Below are positions 31,612-39,333 of a stretch of 64,000 nucleotides of DNA, in pieces; the stretch's first letter is position 1, and every line of letters starts with the position of its first letter. Position numbers and translations under genes: made by a program. The notes under the pieces are model-generated. The model made no database searches and was not told the origin of the DNA. It was given only the letters and a program-made list of their open reading frames with translations. The stretch is from Acidobacteriota bacterium (GTDB lineage Bacteria > Acidobacteriota > Blastocatellia > Pyrinomonadales > Pyrinomonadaceae), in the NCBI GenBank assembly GCA_018269075.1, contig JAFDVJ010000018.1, positions 126,549 through 190,548 of the forward strand, written 5' to 3'.

Positions 31612-33123
31612 ATGGCGCGGGCAATCTTAAAATTCGACGACAGGGAAATGGCGATCGGCGAGGACGCGACGAGCTTCGGCCGGACGGCTGAGAACACGGT
31701 CGCGTTTCCCGACAATACGAACATCTCGCGCCGGCACGCCGAGATCGAGTTCAAAGACGGCCGGTTCGTCGTCACCGACCTCGGCAGCAGCAACGGCACG
31801 ACCATCAACGGCCAGCCGATCAGCGGCGAGACCGAACTCAACGACGGCGACTTCATCACGCTCGGCAATTCCGTGATCGTCGAATTCGTGCTCGAGGACG
31901 AAACGCCCGACGACGCCGAAGACGACGCCGCCGGCGCCGCTCAGAGCGAATCCGTCGCCGAGGCGAAAACGGCCGAAAGCGCCGGCAAATCGTCGCGGAT
32001 GCCCGTCATTCTCGGCCTCACCGGCGCGGCCTGCGGCCTCGCGATCGTCTTCGCGGCGGCGGCGAGCTACGTTTACTTTTCCGGCGGCGGCAGCACGGGC
32101 TGCGACGCGACCGCGCGGATCGTCAGCCCGCTCAACGGCGACGTCATCTCCGAAACGACCGAGATCCGTGTCGAAGTCAAAAATTCGGCCTGCGTGAGCG
32201 TCGTCCGCGTGATGCTCGAAGGGCAGGAAATCGCCCAGCTCCGGAGCGAGCCGTACACCGCGCAGATCGATCCGAAGGAGCATCCCGACTGGGCCAACGG
32301 CCGTCTTTACGGGCTTTCGGTCGTGCTCGAGGACGCGGCCGGCAACAAGCTCCCGCAGTCGTCGCGCGACATCGCCCTGCAGTTCGAGACGAAAAAAGTC
32401 GCGACGCCGACGCCGACCGCGACCGCCGAGATCTCGCCGACGCCGACGATCGGCCCCGGCCCGCAGGTGACGCTCATCGACATCCAGACGATGACGGCCC
32501 GAACGGTCGGCAAATTCACCGGCGCGAGCTTCAAATACAATCTTTCGAATCCCGAATTTCTGAAGGAAGTCCAGAAAAAAACCGGCGAATATTCGGCGGC
32601 CGGAGGCTATTTCGAGCGCGCCGCCGTCTATCGCGACACGATCAACAACGCGTTCGTCCGCGACAAGAATCTCGACCCCTCGCTCGGCTTCCTGCTGGCA
32701 ATGAGCCGCAGCAAGTTCAATCCCGAAAAACAGGGCGCGAACGAAGGGCTCTGGCAGATGTCCGGCGATTTCGCGACGGCCAACGCCTACAACGTCGTCT
32801 GCCCGGCGTTCAACCTGTCGGAAACCACGCAGGAATGCGCGGCCAAGGTCGCGTCGTTCTACCTCGGCGACCTGATGACGGCCTTCGACGGCGACATCGT
32901 CTACGCGGTCGCCGCGTTCGGGAAAACGCCGCAGGAAGCCAATGAATGGAAGGCTTCGCTGCCGGCCGACCGCGCGGATTTCTGGAAGATCATCACGGAT
33001 CAGGCGCAGCGCGAACAGGTCGTCCGCTTCTTCGCGGCCGCCGCCGTCGCGGAAAACCCGCCGAAATTCAAACTTAAAAAGGATCGGTCGATCTCGGAGC
33101 TGTACCCGACCGTCGGCAAATAG
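31612..33123 (+). CDS. FHA - TM - Ig-like - degenerate SLT protein, paralogue 1
   Basis: 503 residues. FHA domain 1-95 with the phosphothreonine-binding set G23-R24, S39-R40-x-H42 and S60-N61-G62. One membrane helix about 131-156, then a short Ig-like unit (RIVSPLNGDVISETTEIRVEVKN, 170-265), a Thr/Pro linker, and a lytic-transglycosylase-like region from about 340. In the place of the catalytic Glu of SLT domains (E-S-x-F-N-P) it has R-S-K-F-N-P (M364-SRSKFNPEKQG), so cleavage is unlikely. It ends with VAENPPKFKL, shared in form with the other two paralogues. Topology predicts FHA in the cytoplasm and the SLT part in the periplasm. Confidence 0.75.
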   Translation: MARAILKFDDREMAIGEDATSFGRTAENTVAFPDNTNISRRHAEIEFKDGRFVVTDLGSSNGTTINGQPISGETELNDGDFITLGNSVIVEFVLEDETPDDAEDDAAGAAQSESVAEAKTAESAGKSSRMPVILGLTGAACGLAIVFAAAASYVYFSGGGSTGCDATARIVSPLNGDVISETTEIRVEVKNSACVSVVRVMLEGQEIAQLRSEPYTAQIDPKEHPDWANGRLYGLSVVLEDAAGNKLPQSSRDIALQFETKKVATPTPTATAEISPTPTIGPGPQVTLIDIQTMTARTVGKFTGASFKYNLSNPEFLKEVQKKTGEYSAAGGYFERAAVYRDTINNAFVRDKNLDPSLGFLLAMSRSKFNPEKQGANEGLWQMSGDFATANAYNVVCPAFNLSETTQECAAKVASFYLGDLMTAFDGDIVYAVAAFGKTPQEANEWKASLPADRADFWKIITDQAQREQVVRFFAAAAVAENPPKFKLKKDRSISELYPTVGK

Positions 33124-33127
33124 AAAG

Positions 33128-34558
33128 ATGATTGAAGCGATTCTGACATATTCGACCGATGAAGAAACCGGCGAGATTCCGCTCGGCGAGGGCAAGGTTT
33201 CTTTCGGGCGCGGCAGCGAGGCCGACCGCCGCTTCGCCGACGACGGGCTCTCGCGGCTTCACGCGACCGTCCACCGCGAGGGCGACAACATCTGGATCCT
33301 CGACGAGAATTCGACTAACGGCAGCTTCGTCAACGGCGAGCCCGTCCGGCCGAACGGGACGATCCTCTACGACGGCGACCGGATCAAAATCGGCAACCAC
33401 ACGACGCTGACGGTCCGGATCGGCGGCAAAAAGGCGGCGGCGGCCGACAAACCGGCGACGGTCGCCGTTTCCGGCGCGTCCGAAACGCCCGGCTTCCCGC
33501 TGCTGATCCCGGTCGCGCTCGCCGGTTTCGCGGTGCTCGTGATCGGCATCTCGATCGCCTTCATCGGCTACCGGGCCTTCGGCGGCGGCGGCCCCGAGAT
33601 CGCCGACGAGACGCCCTACGAAACCGAAACGCCGGACGATTCGAACAATCGCAGCGAGAACCGGAATGCGAGCAAAACGCCGAAGCCGTCGCCGTCGGCG
33701 AGCGAATCGACGAACGGCAACGCCAACACCGAGACGATCTCGAACACGACCGTCGAGACGAACAACAACGGCCAGACCGTGACGCTGCCGAAAGGCCGCT
33801 ACCAGGATATGTCGGAAGACGACAAGAACCGCTACGTCGCCGTCAAGGCCGAGAAGATCGCGCGGATCATCGGCAACCAGACGAGCGACCCGATCCCGCC
33901 GGAGGCCGTTCAGGAGATCAAGCGGTTTCTCGGCGGCTACGTCAGCCGGCTGAACAAGTCCAAAAAGGACACCTGCGATCAGGGCAGCTGGGTTTCGAGC
34001 GATTTCACGAGCGTCCTCAACCGCGCCACGCGGACGAGCCCGTTCATCGTCCGCAGTTTTCGCGCGAAGGGGATCGAGCCGCAGATCGGGCTCTACGTGG
34101 CGATGATCGAGAGCGAGCACTGCGCGTGTCTGACGAGCTCGACCGGCGCGAAGGGGATGTTCCAGTTTCTCGCCTCGTCGTCGGGCGATTACGGGCTCGA
34201 TCCGGCCCAGCGCTGCGATCCGGAGCAGTCCGCGAGAGCCGGCGCGCAGTATCTGACGTCGCTGATCACCCGTTTCGGGACCGCGCCCGACAGCGTGCCG
34301 CTGGCGATCGCCAGCTTCAACAGCGGGCAGGGCAATCTGAGCAAGAATCTCGACACGCTGTTCTCCGGCTCGGGCGGGCAGAACCGCAGTTTCTGGACGC
34401 TCGCGGCCAACAAGGGGATGCTGCAGGGCAAGGCCGGCAAGCAGTTCAACGACGAGAACATCAAGTACGTCCCGAAGTTTTTCGCCGCCGCGATCATCGG
34501 CGAAAACCCCCGGGATTTCGGCGTCGACCTGGAGCCGTTATCGACCTATACGAAATGA
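33128..34558 (+). CDS. FHA - TM - lytic transglycosylase protein, paralogue 2 (active-type)
   Basis: 476 residues. FHA 1-98 with G27-R28, S42-R43-x-H45 and T63-N64-G65. Membrane helix about 124-148, a Ser/Thr/Asn-rich linker (NNRSENRNASKTPKPSPSA), then an SLT domain from about 300: LYVAMIESEHCACLTSSTGAKGMFQF with a Glu at about 328 in the catalytic position and the usual GAKGMFQF, then AIASFNSGQGN. This is the one of the three with a complete-looking catalytic motif and could cut peptidoglycan. Four bases separate it from paralogue 1. The start ATG 33128 begins the FHA fold exactly; an earlier in-frame reading is a shadow of the upstream gene. Confidence 0.78.
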   Translation: MIEAILTYSTDEETGEIPLGEGKVSFGRGSEADRRFADDGLSRLHATVHREGDNIWILDENSTNGSFVNGEPVRPNGTILYDGDRIKIGNHTTLTVRIGGKKAAAADKPATVAVSGASETPGFPLLIPVALAGFAVLVIGISIAFIGYRAFGGGGPEIADETPYETETPDDSNNRSENRNASKTPKPSPSASESTNGNANTETISNTTVETNNNGQTVTLPKGRYQDMSEDDKNRYVAVKAEKIARIIGNQTSDPIPPEAVQEIKRFLGGYVSRLNKSKKDTCDQGSWVSSDFTSVLNRATRTSPFIVRSFRAKGIEPQIGLYVAMIESEHCACLTSSTGAKGMFQFLASSSGDYGLDPAQRCDPEQSARAGAQYLTSLITRFGTAPDSVPLAIASFNSGQGNLSKNLDTLFSGSGGQNRSFWTLAANKGMLQGKAGKQFNDENIKYVPKFFAAAIIGENPRDFGVDLEPLSTYTK

Positions 34559-34560
34559 AG

Positions 34561-34630
34561 TGGAGAGTGGAGAGTGGAGAGTGGAGAGAAATTTCCTGAC
34601 TCTCCACTCTCCACTCTCCACTCTCCACTC
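34561..34630. repeat. Inverted heptamer array, unit GTGGAGA
   Basis: Four tandem GTGGAGA units (34561-34588) face four tandem CTCTCCA units (34600-34630) across an 11-base gap, forming a near-perfect stem of about 28 base pairs between FHA paralogues 2 and 3. It lies inside the operon, so a strong structure here could reduce downstream expression. Confidence 0.8.
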
Positions 34631-34635
34631 GAAAG

Positions 34636-35880
34636 ATGACCGAACTTTGGCTCAAATTCAAAGACGAACGCGGCGCCGACCGGCGGGTTCCGGTCGGGGG
34701 CGGCCGGTTCATCGTCGGCCGTCACTCGGAAAGCGATCTCTGCATCCCGAGCAGTCAGCTGTCGCGCCGTCACATCCAGATCGAGGCGTTCGCCGAAGTC
34801 TTCGTCGTTTCCGACTGCGGTTCGAGCAACGGGACGACGCTCAACGACCGGCCGCTGACCGAGCCGGTCGCGCTCCGGGACGGCGACGTTCTGAATCTCG
34901 GTGGCGGCGTCGAGATCGCGGTCGAGCTGATCGCCGACCGGCCGCAGGCCCGGAAAAGAGAGGAAAAATCGCCGGGTGCGGCGGCTGTTGCGGGCGGCGG
35001 CGCGGCGGGCGGCGGCGATGCTTCGTCGATCCCGACGGCCGTTTTCCTGATCGCGCCGGCGCTCGTCCTCGTGATGCTCGTCTGCGGGGGCGGCGGGCTT
35101 TATTTTTACGGCGGACTCGGCGGCCCGAACACCGACGGGAACCGCGATGTCAGCTTTTCCCCGACGCCGGACGAGACGCCCGTCAAGCCGAAAGACTCGC
35201 CGACGCCCGCGCCGACCGGCCCGGCCGGCAACGCGACGCCGGGCCCGACCGCCGCGCCCGAAGGCTCGGAGACGCCCGTCGAGTCGGACGAAAAAAGGTC
35301 GGTCGAGAAAAATGCCGCGCTCTTTCTGCAGCGCATCGCGCGCAAGGACCCGAACGCGTTTCTGACGACTTCGCAGGCCGAGCTCGTGAACTCGAAAATC
35401 GCGCCGCTCAAGGGTTCGGGCGCGCTTGCCGACAACCTTAAGGCCGTCAAAAGCAACGCCTCGCAGTTTCAGTCGCTCGCCCAGTCGAAGGGCCTGACGC
35501 CGATGTTTCTGGCGGCCGCCGCGCTCAACGAACTCGGCGCGAACCGCGGCAATCCGCTCGACACGGCGAAGGCGATGCTGCCGGTGCTCGCCGAGCTGCG
35601 GCCGACGCTCGACAACACGCTCGCCGACGACAACCTGCTGATCATCGCCGCCTACGATCAGGGCAAGGCCGGCCAGTCGCGCAAGCTGCAGAACATCCTC
35701 GAAGCGCTCGGCAAAAAATCCGGCGTCAACCCGCGCGAGATCCGGACGATCTGGTTTCTTAAGGAGCAGGACAAAATCACGGACGCCGAATATCAGTACG
35801 CACTCCGTTTTCTGGCGATCGGCACGATTATGCAGAATCCGAAGGATTTCAACGTCGGCGCCGAGGCGGTCACTTTTTAA
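34636..35880 (+). CDS. FHA - TM - SLT-remnant protein, paralogue 3
   Basis: 414 residues. FHA 1-100 with G28-R29, S43-R44-R45-H46 and S63-S64-N65-G66. Membrane helix about 131-158 after a Gly/Ala-rich stretch, then a Thr/Pro linker. The C-terminal 180 residues keep the helical pattern of an SLT domain (MFLAAAALNELGANRG ... IIAAYDQGKAGQSRKLQ) but the catalytic ES is gone (ALNELG). The end (FLAIGTIMQNPKDFNVG) matches the shared C-terminus of the other two (FFAAAIIGENPRDFGV). Ribosome site is weak; it begins 6 bases after the heptamer hairpin. Confidence 0.72.
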   Translation: MTELWLKFKDERGADRRVPVGGGRFIVGRHSESDLCIPSSQLSRRHIQIEAFAEVFVVSDCGSSNGTTLNDRPLTEPVALRDGDVLNLGGGVEIAVELIADRPQARKREEKSPGAAAVAGGGAAGGGDASSIPTAVFLIAPALVLVMLVCGGGGLYFYGGLGGPNTDGNRDVSFSPTPDETPVKPKDSPTPAPTGPAGNATPGPTAAPEGSETPVESDEKRSVEKNAALFLQRIARKDPNAFLTTSQAELVNSKIAPLKGSGALADNLKAVKSNASQFQSLAQSKGLTPMFLAAAALNELGANRGNPLDTAKAMLPVLAELRPTLDNTLADDNLLIIAAYDQGKAGQSRKLQNILEALGKKSGVNPREIRTIWFLKEQDKITDAEYQYALRFLAIGTIMQNPKDFNVGAEAVTF

Positions 35881-35885
35881 AGCTT

Positions 35886-36671
35886 ATGGAAAAAGAAACG
35901 GAATGGATCACCGGCCAAATCAGACTGTCGATCGACGGCACGCCGCTTGAAATGGAGATGACCGTTCCGGCGCGGCCCGTCAAACCGCAGCGGATGCTGC
36001 CGATCTTTCAGCAAATGGCGGATTCGTTCGTCCAAATCGGGATCGACGCCGTCCAAAGTACGGGCCGGAAAATTTCCTGCGCGAAAGGCTGCGCGGCGTG
36101 CTGCCGGCAGCCGGTGCCGCTCGCCGAGATCGAAGCCTACCGGATCGCCGAAATCGTCGCCGAACTTCCCGAACCGCGCCGCGCCGCGATCAAAAGCCGC
36201 TTCGACGAAGCGTGCCGGCGGCTCTACGCGATCGGCTGGTTCGAAAAGCTCGACCGCTGCGCGCATCTGCCGGCCGGCGAACGCGAAAAGGTCGTGCTCG
36301 AATATTTCGCCGAAAACGTGCCGTGCCCGTTTCTCGAAGACGGCGCGTGCTCGATCTACGCGGACCGGCCGCTCGCCTGCCGCGAGTATCTGGTGACGTC
36401 GCCGGCCGCGAACTGTTCGGCGCCGTCGCGGGAAACCGTTCGCCTGATCGAGCTCCGGATCAGATCGGCGGCGACGCTCCGGAGCCTCGGCGACAGCCGG
36501 AATCTGAACGCGGTCGTCAATTTTCTGCCGCTCGTGCTCGCGCTCAAATGGACGGAAGTCCATCCGGACGATTTCCCGGAAAAGACCGGCGAGCAGTGGA
36601 TGGCGGATTTTTTCCGGAAATTGACGAAGAACCCGATTCCGGCGGCGAAAAATAATCCGCCGAAATCCTGA
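35886..36671 (+). CDS. YkgJ-type cysteine-cluster protein
   Basis: 261 residues. Conserved metal-cluster cysteines: CAKGCAACCRQPVPL (about 60-74), then CPFLEDGACSIYADRPLACREY (about 145-166). This is the YkgJ/Flin-type Cys8 family, proposed to bind a metal or Fe-S cluster, function unknown. It starts 5 bases after the previous stop, so it is in the same operon as the FHA genes and leads into tssK. Confidence 0.75.
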   Translation: MEKETEWITGQIRLSIDGTPLEMEMTVPARPVKPQRMLPIFQQMADSFVQIGIDAVQSTGRKISCAKGCAACCRQPVPLAEIEAYRIAEIVAELPEPRRAAIKSRFDEACRRLYAIGWFEKLDRCAHLPAGEREKVVLEYFAENVPCPFLEDGACSIYADRPLACREYLVTSPAANCSAPSRETVRLIELRIRSAATLRSLGDSRNLNAVVNFLPLVLALKWTEVHPDDFPEKTGEQWMADFFRKLTKNPIPAAKNNPPKS

Positions 36672-36760
36672 AATGAGGTTTGGAAAACGTCTGACAGGGT
36701 ATAAAATAATTTATAACTCGAAAAATAATTGTTGTTTACTATTTTGGCGTTAAGATTTAC

Positions 36761-36766
36761 TATAAT
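36761..36766 (+). promoter_or_regulatory. Possible -10 box upstream of tssK
   Basis: A TATAAT box just 12 bases before ATG 36779 in an A/T-rich stretch (36690-36778). No good -35 at the right distance and no ribosome site, so if real the tssK message would be almost leaderless. Confidence 0.25.
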
Positions 36767-36778
36767 TTTCAGCCACTT

Positions 36779-38131
36779 ATGAGCAAATATCGCAAAATTG
36801 TCTGGAACGAGGGAATGCTCCTGACGCCCCATCACTTTCAGCAGTGGGACAACTATCACGAAGAATTCTTAAATTCGCGGGTCCGCTCGCTGATGCCTTA
36901 CGAGTACGGCATCCTCGATCTGCAGATCAACCGCGAGGCGATCGCCAACGGTAATTTCCAGATCATCAACTGTCACGCCGTCCTGCCCGACGGGCTGATG
37001 ATCAACGTTCCCGACGCCGAGGCCGTGCCCGATCTGCGGCCGGTCGGCAATCATTTTCATCCCGAAGCGGAAAAGCTCGGCGTTCATCTGGCGATCCCGG
37101 CCAAGAAGATGGGCGAGGCGAATTTTCAGGGAAACGGCGTCAAATCGGGCGGCAACCTGCGGTTTCTGCAGGAAGCGGCGCTCGTCAAGGACGAAACGAG
37201 CGGCACCAACGAACAGCCGCTCGCCTACGCGAAAAGCAATCTGCGTATCATTTTCGACGACGAGGTCCGCGACGGCTTCACGTCGATGAAGATCGCCGAG
37301 CTGGTGCGCACGCCGACCGGGCAGTTGATGATCAACGAGGACTACATCCCGCCGACGCTCAAGTCGTCGGCCTCGGTCTGGCTCGTCAATATGCTCCGGC
37401 AGCTGGTCGAAATCCTGAACACGAAATCGGGCAGCCTCGGCGAGCAGCGCCGCCAGCGCAACGCCAGTCTGGCGGATTTCACGACCTCGGAAGTCGCCGT
37501 TTTCTGGCTCCTGCACACGATCAACTCGTCGATCCCGACGATGGCGCATTTTTTCCGTTCGCCGCTGCTGCACCCCGAAAAACTGTATCTCGAAATGGCC
37601 GAAATCGTCGGAAAACTGATGACGTTTTCGACCGAACTCTACCCGCGCGACATCGTCAAGTACGACCACGACGATCTGCATTTCACGTTTTTCAATCTTT
37701 CGACGCAGCTCAAGGAGCTGCTCGAAACGGTGATCCCGAGCCGCTGCGTGCCGATCCCGCTCGAAAAGACGCGCGAGACGCTGTATGTCGGCCGCGTCGA
37801 GGACGAGCGCCTGCTCAAGGAAGCCGGGTTCTATCTCGCGGTCCGCGCGCAGATGCCCGAATCGAAACTGATCGAGGGCGTCCCGCGCGTCGTCAAGATC
37901 GGCTCGCGCGACGTCATCGACACGATCATCAATTCGGCGCTGCCGGGCGTCGTGCTGACGCACGCTTCCCCGCCGCCCGCGCCGATCCCGACGCGCGTCG
38001 GCTTTCGCTATTTTATGCTCGACACGATCGGCCCCTACTGGGAAGGCATCAAGGGCTCGAAGGTCATCGCCGTCTACGTGCCGGACGAGATTCCGGACGA
38101 AAAGCTCGAAATGTACGCCGTGAAACCCTAG
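36779..38131 (+). CDS. tssK: T6SS baseplate protein TssK
   Basis: 450 residues. The opening VWNEGMLLTPHHFQQWDNYHEEFLNSRVRSLMPYEYGI is the signature start of the TssK/ImpJ/VasE family. TssK trimers link the phage-tail-like baseplate to the TssLM membrane complex. Length and the C-terminal ending (FMLDTIGPYWEGIKGSKVIAVYVPDEI) are normal. First core gene of the T6SS cluster. A low-GC four-helix gene follows before tssL, which is unusual as tssK and tssL are normally adjacent. Confidence 0.95.
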   Translation: MSKYRKIVWNEGMLLTPHHFQQWDNYHEEFLNSRVRSLMPYEYGILDLQINREAIANGNFQIINCHAVLPDGLMINVPDAEAVPDLRPVGNHFHPEAEKLGVHLAIPAKKMGEANFQGNGVKSGGNLRFLQEAALVKDETSGTNEQPLAYAKSNLRIIFDDEVRDGFTSMKIAELVRTPTGQLMINEDYIPPTLKSSASVWLVNMLRQLVEILNTKSGSLGEQRRQRNASLADFTTSEVAVFWLLHTINSSIPTMAHFFRSPLLHPEKLYLEMAEIVGKLMTFSTELYPRDIVKYDHDDLHFTFFNLSTQLKELLETVIPSRCVPIPLEKTRETLYVGRVEDERLLKEAGFYLAVRAQMPESKLIEGVPRVVKIGSRDVIDTIINSALPGVVLTHASPPPAPIPTRVGFRYFMLDTIGPYWEGIKGSKVIAVYVPDEIPDEKLEMYAVKP

Positions 38132-38163
38132 TTTGGTTTCAGGTTTCAAGTTTCAGGTTTCAG
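38132..38163. repeat. Heptamer repeat GTTTCAG, left arm
   Basis: Four 7-base units (GGTTTCA with variants) directly after the tssK stop. The complementary array is at 38591-38624; together they frame the four-helix-bundle gene. Confidence 0.75.
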
Positions 38164-38202
38164 AGATTGTTTGTTTTTAATATTATTTCAGGAGAAAAGA
38201 AG

Positions 38203-38592
38203 ATGGCGACAATTGAAAGATTTGAAGATTTGGAAGCCTGGAAAATTGCGAGAGAATTAACAAAGGAAGTTTATCGGGTTTCAAAAAACGATTCGTTTTT
38301 CCGCGATTACGGCTTACGCGATCAGATTTGCCGCGCTTCGGTTTCGGTTATGTCGAACATCGCCGAAGGCTTTGAACGCGATGGAAATAAAGAATTCGTC
38401 AATTTTTTGTCGATCGCCAAAGGTTCATCGGGCGAAGTTAGGTCGCAGCTTTACGTCGCGCTCGATCAGGATTATATTTCCGAAAACGAGTTTAATTTGA
38501 TTTATAACAAAGCGGCTCAAAACAGCCGGCTGATTTCAGGACTGATCAAATATTTGAATCAATCGAATGTAAAAGGAATCAAGTTTAAATAA
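38203..38592 (+). CDS. Four-helix bundle protein (23S rRNA intervening-sequence type)
   Basis: 129 residues: FEDLEAWKIARELTKEVYRVSKND ... YGLRDQICRASVSVMSNIAEGFER ... NFLSIAKGSSGEVRSQLYVALDQDYIS. These are the hallmark positions of the S23/IVS four-helix-bundle family (TIGR02436), proteins first seen encoded in 23S rRNA intervening sequences and also as the accessory protein of diversity-generating retroelements. No retron or reverse transcriptase is nearby. The gene is clearly richer in A+T than the T6SS genes on either side, and sits between tssK and tssL framed by inverted GTTTCAG arrays. RBS GGAGAAAAGAAG precedes ATG 38203. Confidence 0.85.
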   Translation: MATIERFEDLEAWKIARELTKEVYRVSKNDSFFRDYGLRDQICRASVSVMSNIAEGFERDGNKEFVNFLSIAKGSSGEVRSQLYVALDQDYISENEFNLIYNKAAQNSRLISGLIKYLNQSNVKGIKFK

Positions 38593-38624
38593 ACCTGAAA
38601 CCCGAAACCTGAAACCTGAAACCT
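38591..38624. repeat. Heptamer repeat CTGAAAC, right arm
   Basis: Four 7-base units, the reverse complement of 38132-38163, directly after the four-helix gene and 7 bases before tssL. Confidence 0.75.
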
Positions 38625-38631
38625 AATTAAT

Positions 38632-39309
38632 ATGAGCGAAAGAGCAAATCCGAACGATTTAATCGCCTTTGCCGGGCCGGTTTTCGACCTGATCCTGCGG
38701 CTCAAAGCGGGCATCGTCGCGCCGTCGAACGACCTGCGGCCGAAGATCGCCTCGCTCCTCGAAGACTTCGAGCGCCGCGCCGAGCGTTACCGGTTCAGCA
38801 GCAAGATCATCCAGGTCGCGAAATTCGCGCTCGCCTCGTTCGTCGACGAAACCGTCCTCTCGAACAATTTCAATCTCAAGGAAGAATGGGAAAAATACCC
38901 GCTTCAGCTCGAATATTTCGGCGAGCAGCTGGCGGGCGACAAATTTTTCGAAAAGCTCGCGGCGATGATCAAGCAGGTCGACGTGACGGCCGACGCGGTC
39001 GAGATCTACTACGTCTGTATGCTGCTCGGCTTCAAGGGCCGCTACGCCGTCTACGAAAAGGACAAGCTGCTGACGATCATGCAGCAGACGGCGAACGCGC
39101 TCGTCAAGGCCGGCAAGATCCGCCCGGTCGAGCTCTCGCCGCACTGGCTCGCGAACGACCAGCCCGAGCCGCCGAAACCGCGCAAGATGCCGACGTGGGC
39201 GAAAATCTCCGCGCTCGGCGGGCTCGGCTTCGCGGTCATTATTTATCTGGTGATGTTTCTGGTCGTTTCGAAATTTCTGCAGGACGCGCTTAATAAGGTC
39301 CAGCTTTAA
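38632..39309 (+). CDS. tssL: T6SS membrane protein TssL (DotU/IcmH family)
   Basis: 225 residues. Cytoplasmic DotU domain (FAGPVFDLILRLKAGI ... FSSKIIQVAKFALASFVDETVLSN ... WEKYPLQLEYFGEQLAGDKFFEKL ... YYVCMLLGFKGRYAVYE) followed by one C-terminal membrane helix (ISALGGLGFAVIIYLVMFLVV). It has no OmpA-like peptidoglycan-binding domain, so anchoring to the wall must come from elsewhere, possibly from the FHA-SLT proteins (inference). TssL docks with TssM to make the membrane complex. Confidence 0.93.
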   Translation: MSERANPNDLIAFAGPVFDLILRLKAGIVAPSNDLRPKIASLLEDFERRAERYRFSSKIIQVAKFALASFVDETVLSNNFNLKEEWEKYPLQLEYFGEQLAGDKFFEKLAAMIKQVDVTADAVEIYYVCMLLGFKGRYAVYEKDKLLTIMQQTANALVKAGKIRPVELSPHWLANDQPEPPKPRKMPTWAKISALGGLGFAVIIYLVMFLVVSKFLQDALNKVQL

Positions 39310-39333
39310 CGGCAAGGTTTGATTGTTTAATTT

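Noticed and set aside
35886..36671. Possible tssJ
   Set aside because: No lipobox or signal peptide; the Cys pattern is YkgJ-like.
38203..38592. Part of a diversity-generating retroelement (accessory variability determinant)
   Set aside because: No reverse transcriptase, template repeat or variable repeat in the window.
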